Shown here: positions 23,381-34,960 of the stretch, piece by piece
Numbering within the stretch: the first letter of the stretch is position 1
Layout: each line of letters begins with the position of its first letter
Origin: Channallabes apus
Taxonomy: Eukaryota; Chordata; Actinopteri; Siluriformes; Clariidae
Length of the DNA: 64,000 bases
Assembly (NCBI GenBank): GCA_030522415.1
Contig: CM060107.1
Span: 55,006,104-55,070,103, forward strand
Reading direction: 5' to 3'
Notes under the pieces: generated by a model
The model's input: only the letters and a program-made list of their open reading frames with translations
Database searches by the model: none
Told to the model about the DNA's origin: nothing
Made by a program: the position numbers and the translations under genes

Positions 23381-24435
23381 TATATAAATACACATTTGGA
23401 ATCTGCATCTACATTTTCTGTTACAAGTATAGAATTAGGTTCAGCTGAGACTCATGATCAATGGTGTTAGGGTACTTATGTAGTGATAATTAGTTTCAGC
23501 CAAATCATTAAAACTAACAATGGACTATGACACTCTTGTTTTACACACATTGTTTTAGCGATAGTTTCACGGAAGCGAGTTCAGAACTAATCTAACCAAA
23601 CCAAGAAAAAAACAAACATCCGAAGCTTCAAATAGAATGAACGAACTAATGAAATTGATATATATGTAATTGATATACTGTATATACAGACGTGTGTGTG
23701 TCATTTTAATTCAAATGAACATTTTAATGCTTTCTGATACACTTATCAACTTATCGACATACACTTATCAACACAAACTCTCCGTGCACGCACACACACA
23801 ATCTCTAAAAAATTAATATTAATAACATACATATACAAATAAACAAAAATATAAACGTCTATATTGAAGTCTACGGTGAACGCAGAGTCGGCTAAGCACA
23901 CGTGATGACGCGCGCGCCCTCACCTCTGTTACGGCTGCCTACAGTATTTGGCCAAAAGAATTATAATAATTGAACGATATGCCTGGTCCTGGAAAGAGAC
24001 ATCAACAGTCCGGCGCTGAGAAACGAAAGAACCGAAAGAAAATAAAGCCTAAGATGAAGCCCGTGCATCAATTCCAGAAATAAAACTTTACTTTATTCTG
24101 TCGACGTTAATAATGTAATAACGTAACATTAACGTAAAATAACGCAAATTTCATTTAACAGCAGGGGGGACAATAAATATATATTTTTATAAATTTATTG
24201 CATTGTTTATGTTGTTTACAGTCAAGCCATCAACATACAATAAAATGTAAACATAAGATCTAAACTAAAAACTGTGCTCCCTGTGCTGGTGCTGGCAATA
24301 TCATCTCTTTGTTCTGCTGTCTCCGGCTCCCTCCCTGGTTCTGAATCTGCCCCGTCCTCTACTCTCACTGTCTCAGAACAGACTGACTCCTGAAGCAGAA
24401 AAAAAATGCAGGAAATTATGTTTTCTAACATGCGT
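22090..24435. repeat. Recurrent repeat family E, copy 1
   Basis: This block, or parts of it, returns at about 44210-45850, 46980-47217 plus 49037-49560, 50130-51420 and 54890-55560. It includes the block 'gattgccaccttattgtggt' (22314), long (GT)n runs (22387-22429, 23093-23143) and (CA)n followed by about 16 TCTA units (23290-23380). It also includes a fixed sequence ending 'aacaatggactatgacactc' (23515-23534). There is a small coding remnant at 23979-24083. No complete element boundary was found. The window's (GT)n/(CA)n ORFs are artefacts of these repeats. Confidence 0.75.
23979..24083 (+). pseudogene. N-terminal remnant resembling a ZMYM1-like hAT transposase
   Basis: A 34-codon open frame starts at ATG 23979 (MPGPGKRHQQSGAEKRKNRK...) and stops at 24081. 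A basic start with a SGAxKRK motif is typical of the N terminus of fish hAT transposases that resemble zinc finger MYM-type protein 1. Nothing of the catalytic domain is left. In the copy at about 51250 the frame is cut after eight codons by an internal deletion. Assignment is from motif memory only. Confidence 0.4.
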
Positions 24436-24789
24436 TAGATAGTTTTTTTTTTTATCACTCTATATACAATACTTTGCTATTTTTATAGATGTTGAGCATC
24501 GTGAGCAAGCCCGAGATCATATTAACGTTAATTATCACCAGCCGGCATGAATAGCACACGAGTAACGTGAGTTGGACGCACACCAATCGATTCGACTATG
24601 GTTAATCGCTCACTCCGTAGGCTCCCTGAATAGGCGGGAAAGGGATGGAACCGCGCATTCGTCCCGGCAGGAAAAAAAAAACTAAACAGATCTAACAGAT
24701 GAGGACTCAGATTAATGTGCAAAAAATATATAATAAAACTATATAAGTCTACATAGCCTTTATAAGACTCTACCTTAAGCGCACTTAAA

Positions 24790-25395
24790 ACATTTTAGTT
24801 AGTTTTAAAATAAAACAATTTTAAAACATCACTCGGGATTCAAACCGCCGCTTTGTAGATCACTGGCCGAGTGTTCTACCCGCTACACCAAGCGGCCACT
24901 TAGAGACAATGCACACCAGAGACGTTAATAAGCCACTCGACTTCTTTGAAAGCAAGTGTACGTCTTTGATAAGTGACGAAGTAAGCCTGTTATAATAATA
25001 ACTTGGTGTTATTTGATCTAATTGGTTTAGAAATTTATATTTAAATAAAACCCTACACACTTCTTTTCTAATTACACGTGATAAAATCTAAAGGCTCACT
25101 GTGTTAATATTTATTGTGCTTAAATTTGATCTTAATAAGATTTGATTTAATTTGAATTCTACATTTATACTGTAATTATAGTACTGTGATTATGAATTCA
25201 GTCAACTACAGTGTTTCACTTGATGTTATCGGCTATTACGTGTATTATTGAGGCAGAGAATGAACTAAGGCATGAGGCGTCAGTCTGTAGTTATATAGCG
25301 CCACTCAGTGGTAAAAGCCAGCAAATGCACAGCAAATGCACATCCCGTAATGCGGCGGCGACGTTACATACGACGCTCCGATTTTGTAACCACTG
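24790..25395 (-). mobile_element. Composite tRNA/hAT-like repeat, copy C (inverted)
   Basis: Reverse of copy A. The tRNA-like unit is at 24831-24897 (minus: B box ggtttgaatcc, A box tggtgtagcggg). The antisense hAT BED remnant 'gccactcgacttctttgaaa' begins near 24931, followed by 'aacttggtgttatttgatc'. The CAGTGGTTAC terminal sequence lies inverted at 25386-25395. The middle differs from copies A and D. Confidence 0.55.
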
Positions 25396-25699
25396 TAATT
25401 TATATATTAGTCTATTATGGCATGTTATTAACCCATGTTGAAATAAACATTATTAAAAGAATTTAGTGCAATGTTTAATTTGCATAGAAAGCGCCGTCTT
25501 TTTAATGCTGTCATGCAAAAGGACTCAAAAATCTATTCCTGCGCAATCGATGTCAGCTAATTCAGGACCTTCACAGTAGACATCGCGTTGTAACATCGGA
25601 TGTAAGAGGCAGCGACTTAAGAAGACTCCTAAGAGACAGTTCGAGAAATACACTTAGAAAAGTTATCACTTAACGTAAGATATATCTCAAGAGTCTTCT

Positions 25700-26197
25700 T
25701 AATGTGCCAATAGTGTGCGTTATCGAGAAACCGGCCCCAGGTTGAGGTGTCAGCCTAACTTCGATACACTGAAATTGACCAACACTTAAGGCCTTCTTCA
25801 TGAAGCGCATTTGTGACGTCAGACACAGATGTTGGATGAGAAGGCCTTGCTCATAGTCTCCACTGTAATTCATCCCGTAGGTGTTCTATCAGGTTGAGGT
25901 CAAGACTGCAGGTCAGTTAAGTTCTTCCACACCAAACTCACTCATCCATGTCTTTATGGACCTTGCTTTGTTCACTGATGGGCAGTCATGTTGGAACAGG
26001 AAGGGGCCATCTGCAAACTGTTCCCACAAACTAGTGAGTATGAAATTGTCCAAAATGTATTGGTATGTTAAAGCATTTAATATATACATAGATTTATTTT
26101 TAATATCCTTAGATAATAAGATCAAATTCATTGAATCAGTTGGGGTGCAATGTCTGCACAATGTAGAAAAAAAATGTACACTTGAAGAATCCTTCAA
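25700..26197 (-). pseudogene. Tc1/mariner transposase remnant
   Basis: The minus strand encodes the C-terminal half of a transposase: the QHD segment with the second catalytic Asp (WEQFADGPFLFQHDCP), then RSIKTWMSEFGVEEL. After a frame break comes a stretch with DLNLIEH, the region of the third acidic residue. Further C-terminal codons follow to about 25700. No terminal repeats were identified and the frame is broken more than once. Confidence 0.75.
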
Positions 26198-26323
26198 ACC
26201 TCAATCATAGCACTATTGGCACTATACGTAATTGGCCTTCAGATGCAGCCTTCAAAAGACTTGTAACCACATGACTCACCAACAATATGATATCAATTTC
26301 AAATTTTTTTTTTTATCTTATTC

Positions 26324-26669
26324 TGTTAAGGTTGCAACTCGGGATCGATCCAAGTGCAGTGGAGCAACTTCTAGGAATTTATTATGTTGGATGTGAGATT
26401 TAAAACTGGCTTGGCAGTGGTTTTTCTCTGAAAACGTGTTCGTAGCTGGAGCGCCTGCTTCTCTGTGTTGGGGAGCTGCGTGTGCAGAGAGAGGGAGAGA
26501 GAGGCGCGGGAATGCGGAAGCCGGAGTGATATATAAATAAGTAATAGGTAGGGGAAATGATTACAGATAGCGCACAGGTGTGTGGAGGGCGGGAGGTGAG
26601 GCGGTGAGATGTAAGGAGTGGTAGGGAACGTGGAACAGGAGTACTTCTGTGGCTTGGCTGGTCGTGACA
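26324..26669 (-). mobile_element. Solo LTR, 346 bp, with TATTC target duplications
   Basis: Plus strand starts TGTTAAGG and ends GTCGTGACA, flanked by TATTC at 26319-26323 and 26670-26674. In minus orientation it begins TGTCACGACC and carries AATAAA about 60 bases before its end, so it is a minus-strand LTR. It is unlike the other LTRs in the window. The 105-aa minus ORF inside is not a gene. Confidence 0.85.
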
Positions 26670-26699
26670 TATTCAAAATAGCATACATGGCTTTTGAAA

Positions 26700-27539
26700 A
26701 CAGCTATCTCATAAATAGACATGTATATTATCATAGTTTGTTATATTGTGTGTGCTGTAGGAATCTTTCTTAATCAATTGTGTTATTTCCCCAATGTTGT
26801 AGTGAATATACAATAAATAGTGATGCACTGTTATTTGTACAAAAGACTCAATGCACATATTGTAATTTTCTCTGTCCTAATAGAACATACAGAACCCGAG
26901 CCATGCCAGTGTATGAAGTATGCGCTTGAGGCATCACATGCCTGTTCACACTAAACCTTTGCCCTTATTTTCAGAATCTCATTCCAAGTTATTTTGAAAT
27001 GTGAGCAATTATATCACATAATTATTATTATTTTTTAAATTCAAATTAGATGGTAAATTTTATTATGTCAAACCACAGACATTTCGGATTCTTTTTTATT
27101 CATTATCCACCAGACTTTAATATGTACTATATCTTTCAATCATGGGTAATCATTAATAGTTATCTTAAAATATTAATTTGTTAATTTTTTTATTACTTCC
27201 ATTTACATTTAATTTTTATATTTTTGTCTGTTGAATGCTGCCAAACAAGGCAAGGAGGTGATAAAAAAAAACAATAACGACTTCATAAATGCACTTAAAA
27301 ATCAATACTCCATAACTGTGCTTAAGAATAAATACCAATGAACATGCTCCAAATTTCCTTTCCTCACTAAAGATGGTAACAAACCTGACAAAATTGACAC
27401 TGAGCCCAAAATAGGCCGAAAGGTTCCGTTACCTGATCTTTTCAGAGGCCGTAACAAATTTGCATCAATGTAGATTCGAAAGCAAATTCGATTCAGTGGA
27501 ACGGATGTATTAAGCTTTGTCTGTCATGATTGAGACATT
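26700..27539. other. Intergenic, no gene seen
   Basis: AT-rich sequence up to the Gypsy target site; no ORF, tRNA or clear repeat. Confidence 0.6.
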
Positions 27540-27544
27540 CATGG

Positions 27545-27926
27545 TGTCAGGATGAACTAACCTCGGTGACCAGAAGACGCAGCTTTAGCGGTTAGCCCAA
27601 TGTAGCGTGGATGGTAAACCCAAACGCGGATGTAAGCGAGTAGGCTGGATAACCACGCGATTTAGTATAAGGACTCTCACGAAAGAGGAGCAAGGGAAAA
27701 ACACAAATTTAACCCGCGTCCTATAAATACACACACAATATCAGGAAGCAGAACCAAAGATAGTGAGTACTCACGGTTTAGCAGACGGACAGCCGGAATC
27801 GACATGGGCCGAAACTCAATGACTGAGCGGTAAGCTAACGTTTGTTTACCTCTTTTATACTTCCTGGTTTGGCGCCCGCCTTACTTCCGGGTCCTAGTGC
27901 CAGGTGCAGATTGAGTGTGCATGACA
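27545..27926 (-). repeat. Gypsy element 3' LTR
   Basis: Begins and ends with TGTCA/TGACA. The pol reading frame continues into it, stopping at 27881-27883. It has the same TATA box and the same 11-base start sequence (27818-27828 on plus) as the other LTR. Confidence 0.95.
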
Positions 27927-28567
27927 GTACCCCCCTGTCCAGGACCGGCTCCTGACAGTCCTGGGGTGGAGGATACCCGGCGACGGTAGTCTCGAATCAG
28001 TTCGGGGTCGAGAATAAACCGGGCCGGGATCCAAGACCGCCCCTCGGGGCCGTAGCCCTCCCAGTCAACCAGGTACTGAGTACCTCTGCCCCGAAGGCGC
28101 GAGTCAAGGATTCGGCGTACGGTGTAGGTGAGACCGCCATCGATGATCCGGGGAGGAGGAGCTGGGGGGGTGGGTCGAATCATGGGTGATGTGATGAAGG
28201 GTTTGAGTTGAGAGGTGTGGAATATCGGGTGAATCCGGTGCGCCGCAGGCAGCTGGAGCCGGTAGGTGACAGGGTTTACTCGTAGTGTGATGCGGTATGG
28301 TCCGATGAAGCGAGGTGAAAGTTTCCGAGATTTCGTGTGCAGATGTAGGTTCTTTGTGGATAGCCATACCTTGTCACCTACGTTGTACAATCGTCCCGGA
28401 GGGTGTCGACGGCGGTGCTGAGTGATGTAACGATTATTGGCTCTCTGGATGGCGAGGTTGGCTCGGTTCCAGACCCGTCGACACCTACGGACCAACTGTT
28501 GGGCCGACGGTACATCAACCTCCGGTTCTTGATGGGTGAACATCGGAGGTTGGAAACCGTAGCACAC
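27881..28567 (-). pseudogene. Gypsy integrase C-terminus with chromodomain
   Basis: 228-residue frame. Residues about 1-125 contain the integrase C-terminal DNA-binding region (VGDKVWLSTKNL, KLSPRFIGPYRI, HPIFHTSQLKPF). Residues about 147-195 form a chromodomain (YTVRRILDSR ... YLVDWEGYGPEGRSWIPA), with the aromatic and YLVxWxGY features. Chromodomains direct such elements to particular histone marks. The frame is shifted relative to the integrase core upstream (near 28570) and ends inside the 3' LTR. Confidence 0.9.
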
Positions 28568-28578
28568 CTCAAATGGGC

Positions 28579-29373
28579 TTAAGTTGTGAGTCTGGTGGCA
28601 GATGAAACGTGGAGATTGTGAGACAGTTCTGCCCAGATGAGGTAGCGGGCCCAGGAGCGCTGGCGATCAGCAACAAAACATCTTAGGTAGCGCTCCAGTT
28701 GTTGGTTGGTCCATTCCGTCTGACCATTAGTCTGGGGATGGTATCCAGATGACAGACTGCTGGTGGAATTGATCAGACGGCAGAAGGCCTTCCAGAACCG
28801 GGCAGTGAACTGGGGCCCTCTGTCCGAGACGATGTCCTTGGGGAACCCATGCAGGCGGACTACGTGTTCCATTATCAGCTCAGCGGTGGTTTTAGCTGAT
28901 GAGAGTCTGGTGAGGGCCACCAAGTGCACTGCCTTGGAGAACCGGTCAACGATGGTGAGGATGGTGTTTTTTCCGTCGGAAACTGGCAGGCCCGTGATGA
29001 AATCCAGGGCGATGTGCGTCCAGGGCCGTTGAGGAACTGGAAGTGGTTGAAGCTCTCCTGGAGATGGTTGATTTGTATCCTTGGCCCTGGCGCACACCGG
29101 GCACGCCTGAACGAACTCCGTGACCTCTCTTCTCATGGCGGGCCACCAGAACGCCCATTCGACAAAGGACAGGGTTCTTCGGGCTCCCTGGTGTCCGGCG
29201 ACGGTAGAAGAGTGGCCCCACTGGAGAACTTCTGGTCTTAATTCTTGGGGTACGTAAAGTCGTCCAGTCGGCACGCCTGCCGGTTCGGTCTCCGCAGCCT
29301 GTGCCTGGCGGACCCTCGTCTCCAAGTCCCATTGAAGGGGTGCAATGATCCGTGAGGAGGTGATGACAGGCAC
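28579..29373 (-). pseudogene. Gypsy integrase core
   Basis: 264-residue frame. The HHCC zinc region (WGHSSTVAGHQG ... CPVCARAK) is followed by the catalytic triad: Asp in IALDFITGLP, Asp in IVSDRGPQF, and Glu in TNGQTEWTNQ. All three are present, so the integrase lesions are the frameshifts at both ends rather than lost residues. The plus-strand ORFs over this region are antisense shadows. Confidence 0.92.
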
Positions 29374-30569
29374 GGGTTCCGCCCGGGGAAGGTCCTCATC
29401 GTGCTGTCTGGACAGTGCGCCGGGCGGTATGACAGATGGAAGTCATATTGTTCGAAGAACAGTGCCCACCGTGCCTGTCGTGGGTTGAGCTGTTTGAGGT
29501 TCCTGATGGTGATGAGGTTCTGGTGGTCGGTCCAGACGATGAATGGCTCACTGGCGCCCTGGAGCCAGTGACGCCATTCCTCCAAGGCCCACTTTATGCC
29601 CAGCAGTTCGCGGTCCTCTACTCCGTATCGCTGCTGAGTGGGATTAAATTTCTTGGAGAAGAAACCACACGGGTGCAGTTTCTGGTCTGGACCTCGCTGG
29701 GAGAGAACGGCACTGGCGCCCACATCCGACGCGTCCACCTCCACAATGAAAGGTTTGTTGGCATCGGGGTGGAGAAGGATGGGTGCGGTGGTGAAGCGAT
29801 GACACAATTCTTGGAAGGCGGAGTTGGCGGCAGGGGTGAGTCGAAATGGGTGGTGCGAGGGCCTGGTCAATGTGGTTAGTGGTGCTGCAACTGTACTGTA
29901 GCCCCGGATAAAGCGACGATAGGAATTCGCAAACCCAAGAAACCGTTGAAGCTGTTTGAGTGTTCTGGGTAGGGGCCAGTGACGTACAGCTTCGAGCTTC
30001 TGTGGGTCCATGGCCACACCCTGGGGCGAGATGACAAAACCCAGGAACATGGTGGAGTGCTTGTGAAAGGCACATTTTTCCAGCTTGCAGTACAGTTGGT
30101 GAGTGAGCAATCTCTTTAGGACGGCCCGAACATGTTGGATATGTTCTTGGAGGTTGTGAGAGTAGATGAGGATGTCATCCAAGTAGACGAACACCCATCA
30201 GCCCAGCATATCCCTGAGGACGTCATTGATAAACTGTTGGAAGGCCGAGGGTGCGTTACAGAGTCCAAAGGTAATGACCAGGCTCTCGTAGTGTCCGGTG
30301 GGCATGATGAATGCCATTTTCCACTCCTCACCCTCTCTGATGCACACCAACTTCGTGAATACGGCGGCACCAGAGAGGGCGTCCAGGGCTGAGTTGGTGA
30401 GCGGTAGCGGGTTTCGGTTTTTTATGGTGATCTTGTTCAGCCCCCGATAATCCACACACGGGCAAGGTTCACCCCCTTTATCCTTAACGAAGAAGAATCC
30501 CGCGGCCGCTGGTGAGGAGGAGGGCCGGATGGTGCCATGACGAAGGGCATTGGCGACGTACTCCTCCAT
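29238..30569 (-). pseudogene. Gypsy reverse transcriptase and RNase H
   Basis: Two frames in the same register, 30198-30569 and 29238-30194, are separated by a TGA at 30198-30200. The RT has the VDYRGLNKIT fingers region and the YLDD catalytic motif (30175-30186). About eight codons are missing at 30347-30348, just after FTKL, which removes motif A with its catalytic Asp. RNase H follows with [26 protein letters not shown] and WTDHQNL. Reverse transcription from this copy is impossible. Confidence 0.92.
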
Positions 30570-30689
30570 AGCTTGCGTCTCGGTGGTAGATATGGAGTAA
30601 AGGTGGCTGCGAGGGGGAATGGAGCCTGACTGAAGTTCTATCGCCAGGTCGTATGGGCGATGTCGTGGTAGGTTGGTGGCTTTCCTCTT

Positions 30690-31318
30690 TCAGAAGACTT
30701 CAGCCAGGTCCCTATATTCAGGTGGGATGGCATTGGTGTCGACTTCAGGGGCCTCGGACTCCTTGGAACACATCCCAGCCTGTGCCCGTAGGCAGAGTTC
30801 GGTGCAGGTCTGCCCCCACTGGAGGATCCAGTTTTGTGCCCAGGAGATGAGAGGGACGTGCTGTAGTAGCCAAAGATAGCCGAGTATGACTGGAGGAGAC
30901 GAGATGGGATGAGGTAAAACTGCAGCTGTTCCTGGTGTTGGTTGATGACGAAAGTGAGTAGTTGGGTCTGGTGAGTGATGGGGCTGGTTGAGAGGGGCCG
31001 ACCGTCGACTGATGTAATGCAAAGAGGCTGGGATAACGCCTCGATATTCACCCCCATTTCTTTGGCATAGGTGGAGTCAATAAAGTTACCTGCGGCACCA
31101 GAATCGATAAACGCAGTACTTAAGACCCGTTTGTGGCCAAACTGGAGGGTTACCTGAACCGTGAGGCGAGATGTGGTGTCGTTGGTGATGGTGGAGAGGT
31201 GGATGGGGCCCGGTGAGTCTCTCCTCCTGCTCACCGGGTCTGCGCGTTTCCCGGGTGCAGTGGGCAGATTGCTCGGTGGTGGGCCGCCGACCCACAGTAG
31301 GCACACAAACCCGCCCAA
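30690..31318 (-). pseudogene. Gypsy aspartic protease and linker to RT
   Basis: The frame at 30638-31318 carries the retropepsin active site FIDSGAAGNFID followed by the usual beta-rich region. A frameshift near 31000 moves the coding into the register of 30690-31022, which ends with YRDLAEVF and a stop at 30690-30692 just before RT. Protease and gag are in different frames, which may be a further frameshift. Confidence 0.88.
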
Positions 31319-32181
31319 AACCGGCGTTCTCGTTCCGCCACGGTCAGGGAGGCGCGCCCTAATTGCATGGGTTTCCCGGCTCTGGTGTTAACCACGGCAG
31401 GAGGTGGGGATCCGACATGTTCAGTGGTGGCGGGAGTGAAGATGGTTGGTGGTCGAGATGGAGTGTAGGCGTGGGTGGCGGTAGGCGGCAGGGTCCTCGG
31501 GGCTGGCTTCGGACGAGAGAGGAGGCGCTGGTCAATACGGAGGGCGAGCTGAATCAATCCGTCCAGGGTGGCTGGTAGCTCTCGTCCGGCTAGTTCGTCC
31601 TTAATCCGGGAAGCCAGTCCCTCGTAGAAGGATGTCCGGAGCGCGGTATCTCCCCAAGATGTCTGTACAGCGAGTGTGCGGAATTCTGCAGTATAACGGC
31701 TCACGGACGATCCTCCCTGCCGCAGGTGGTAAAGCTTGGTGTCGGTCTCCACCTCGCCCGCAGGGTGTTCGAATGTCATCTTGAGTTGACGGGTGAACTC
31801 ATTGTAGGAATGGGCGGTGTCAGAATCTGATCGAATTACTGCCGTGGCCTACTCAGCTGCCTGCCCGGATAGCAATGAGACGAGGAGAGCAATGCGTAGC
31901 CCATCGGTGGAGTACTTGATGGCATTGAACTCAAACACCAGATTCAGTGATGTCAAAAACACACTGCATCTCGCGTCGGTGCCATCCCATTTGTCTGGAA
32001 GCGCAAGAAATCCATCAGAAGGAGGGGGGGGGCTGGTGGGGCGCAAGGCCGCTATGTCTTGGAGGCCCCGGCGCAGATTAGCGATCTCTCCGGTTAGCTT
32101 ATCGATGAGCGTGGCGTGCCGATCTACTACATCGCAGAGGTGCGCATGATCCGCTGGGTTCACCGCGGAGGGCTCAGTCAT
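31231..32181 (-). pseudogene. Gypsy gag with zinc knuckle
   Basis: Starts at ATG 32181-32179, only three bases inside the 5' LTR boundary and within the predicted primer-binding site. The first 110 codons hold a coiled-coil-like segment (LIDKLTGEIANLRRGLQDI) and capsid-like sequence. A TAG at 31849-31851 interrupts the same frame. The rest (31231-31779) includes a retrotransposon-gag helix region (DTKLYHLRQGGSSVSRYTAEF) and one CCHC zinc knuckle (CAYCGSAAHHRAICP). Confidence 0.92.
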
Positions 32182-32182
32182 T
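32172..32182 (-). promoter_or_regulatory. Predicted self-priming primer-binding site
   Basis: On the minus strand AATGACTGAGC lies one base after the 5' LTR. It is perfectly complementary over 11 bases to GCTCAGTCATT in the LTR (32457-32467), which lies about 31 bases downstream of the TATAAAAG box and should be the RNA 5' end. The match stops at 11 on both sides. This is the arrangement of Tf1/sushi-group elements, which prime from their own RNA instead of a tRNA. Confidence 0.8.
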
Positions 32183-32183
32183 C

Positions 32184-32565
32184 TGTCAGGATGAACTAAC
32201 CTCGGTGACCAGAAGACGCAGCTTTAGCGGTTAGCCCAATGTAGCGTGGATGGTAAACCCAAACACGGATGTAAGCGAGTAGGCAGGATAACCACGCGAT
32301 TTAGTATAAGGACTCTCACGAAAGAGGAGCAAGGGAAAAACACAAATTTAACCCGCGTCCTATAAATACACACACAATATCAGGAGGCAGAACCAAAGAT
32401 AGTGAGTACTCACGGTTTAGCAGACGGACAGCTGGAACCGACATGGGCCGAAACTCAATGACTGAGCGGTAAGCTAACGTTTGTTTACCTCTTTTATACT
32501 TCCTGGTTTGGCGCCCGCCTTACTTCCGGGTCCTAGTGCCGGGCGCAGATTCAGTGTGCATGACA
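32184..32565 (-). repeat. Gypsy element 5' LTR
   Basis: Promoter side of the element. TATAAAAG lies on the minus strand at about 32491-32498, and the predicted start of R is at 32467. The ends are TGTCATGC...CCTGACA in minus orientation. About 8 differences from the 3' LTR. Confidence 0.95.
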
Positions 32566-32570
32566 CATGG

Positions 32571-33379
32571 CTTATAAGCTCTTTCATGTTTGGCTGAAAA
32601 TTTTCCATTTCTGTTCAGTATTTTCTGACAAATCTGCATGCTCTGAACAATAAAAAAATATATATTATCAAATTAAAATTTTTGTTACTTTTGTTTTACA
32701 TAACAAAAAAGGCCATGTCACCTCAACCACCCATTATTGAAATACAGGCAGAAATGTTCCTGGGCTCATGATTTTAGTGACAACGCCAGACACAAGATGA
32801 AGAATTTAGATGGGATCTTTTATTCCAGACTGCACTTTAAATAAAGTAGCATTAATTAAAGCATTAATTGTGCATAATTGTGCAAGGAATCAGAGAGGGA
32901 CTTAAATCTTGTATTCGCAATGTTTCTGTATGAAAGTAAGCGTCCTTAAATCGATTGTCAGGAATCAATCGCTTGGTAGGATTTGAGAGCAATCACTTTG
33001 ACAGTCAACATTTAAACTGTATTCATTGATTTTCAGATAGCGGAAGAGCACGCAAAATCTGAAAAATTGGACGCAGCCCACGTTCCTCTTGGGAATCAAG
33101 AATACCGACTGTAGTAGCCTGACTCACTGTCTGGTGGGGGAACATGTTGCATGGCCCCCTTCCCCAGCAGCTTTGTCAGCAGATGCGCACTTTCCGGTTT
33201 AATGGAAGTGGAGACCACGCCATTGTAAACACAGAGTGTGAAGTGAGAACTGAATCCTGTAGTTTCTCTCTCCAGTGCTTAGTACACAAGGAGATATACT
33301 TGGCAGTAGCTTCCACGCTGCCAGTTTCTCAGAAAAGGGCAAAAGTTTCGGCGGCTTGGTTAAATGGGGGGGATGTTAG
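32571..33379. other. Intergenic, no gene seen
   Basis: No recognised protein or clear repeat boundary. Confidence 0.5.
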
Positions 33380-33573
33380 ATGTTCGGCATCCTGAAACAT
33401 GGCAGGAAAAACCGAAGAACTAACAGCCTATTGGAGACTGGTGTTGCCCGAAACACCAGTGGTGGCGGAGCAAGAACACCGACCTCCTGGGGGTGCCAGG
33501 GAGAACACTTCATTCGTTTGAAAGGAATTCTGGGTCCCTCTCCCTATTGGGGGGGCCACCCCCATTTATTTAA

Positions 33574-33631
<58 letters not shown>

Positions 33632-34960
33632 AAAAAATTATTATTATTATTTTTTTTTTAAATCAGTCTGACCTCTTAGGGCAGATAGAGCAACGCGGCG
33701 CACCCCAATCTTTACGAGGAGGTGCCCGGGTCAAAAAAAGAACACCCTCCTTGTGTTTTACGCCTCGCAAGAGTCAGACCCGGTCGAGACTGGGTGGCCG
33801 ACAATCCCGACTCTTGAGCACGGCGGGGAGGGAATTTCCCAAAAGCTTGTTCGTATAACTTCGCCCCAGAACCTAGTGGCGGTTGAGTTAATGACATCGC
33901 TAAACAGGCTGGAAGGCGAGATAGGGGCATTAAGGAGGAATGCACAATCCTATCCTTGATGCGCCTAAGATTTAGCCACAGGTGCCTCCTGCGAAAACCA
34001 TAGCAGCCATAAAACGGCTGATAACACGAGCCATCTGCTTTGTTGCACGAAGAGACAAGTCTGTAGCTCAGCATAATTCCAATACGCCTTATCTTGAAGA
34101 GCCCCGCCAGTACTCAAGTCTCTCAGCAGGTCAGCCTGGTAGACCTGCAAAACCGCCCTGGTGTGCAGTGGAGCACCAACCTGACCTACTGCCTGAAAAG
34201 CTTTCCCCTCCAGGGAAGATGAAAGTCTACACAGCTAGAAAGGAAGTATAAGCTTTCCAGGAAGGATGATGTCCCAGGAGAGAGCCTGTGAAGCGTCTCT
34301 TCTATCTGGGCGTCATCATATAACCCCTCGCTTCCACATCAACTATATTTAAATAAATAAATAAGTTGATGGCAGGAAAAACACGGGATGAATACAGCTT
34401 AATCCATGAAAGGGTTAACTCATATGGAGAGAGCTAAGAGGGGGGGGGAGAGCATCATTGAGGCTACGCGCCTCGGCCACCCGACAGAACCTGCCATCTA
34501 CTGTTTTTTTTTTTTTTAAGTGTTTAAGGCTATTTTCATCTCCGCTAAGCAAGAGAGGAATCCCCGTGATGAGAACGCGAAAGAATCGAGCCTACCTCCG
34601 TCTGCCGCAGCTCTGTCAGATGCACGAGTTGCGTGCCAGGAATGCGCGGCGGCTCGAAGCTTCTCACGGAATGCGAGGCACGCGCAGCACTTAACCGAAG
34701 CAGTGTAGAGATCGCACTCCGATATGGATTATCACACACGGAGGGATATCTAGTTTCAACTCCGCCATATTGGTGAGTTAAACACTTTCTTATTTTGCTG
34801 GTTTAAACACAGACACGCTCACAACAAGGGTGAAGACAAATGATCTGAGGTTTGTCGCCGGCTCTCTAGTATTTATAACCTGCGGCTGTGTCTAATCAGA
34901 TGACGTCACCTGACCGAGGTTATATATAGCCAAAAAATTTGGCGTGTTTGCACAAATGCT
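33380..34960. repeat. Unidentified repeat-like region
   Basis: Mixed GC-rich segments with short disrupted open frames, a (TA)n tract (33585-33629), and at 34907-34920 the 'gtcacctgaccgagg' block shared with the LTRs at 8352 and 12481. The tail near 34985-35040 ('ttcccatagcgttttcatgcagcat') is a word common in fish DIRS/Gypsy-like repeats. I cannot assign an element. Confidence 0.35.

Larger units (their letters stand above)
27545..32565 (-). mobile_element. Complete Ty3/Gypsy chromodomain retrotransposon (inactive)
   Basis: 5021 bp, bounded by two 382-bp LTRs (27545-27926 and 32184-32565) and flanked by the 5-bp target duplication CATGG (27540-27544, 32566-32570). The LTRs differ at about 8 positions (2%), so the insertion is not very old. 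Order on the minus strand: gag, protease, reverse transcriptase/RNase H, integrase, chromodomain. This is the chromovirus order. Disabling changes include at least three in-frame stops, about four frameshifts and an in-frame deletion in RT motif A. A self-priming signal of the Tf1/sushi type is visible (see the primer-binding site). Confidence 0.96.

Noticed and set aside
28763..29241. Plus-strand ORFs opposite the Gypsy integrase, RT and gag
   Set aside because: Antisense shadows of GC-rich minus-strand coding sequence; no protein resemblance.
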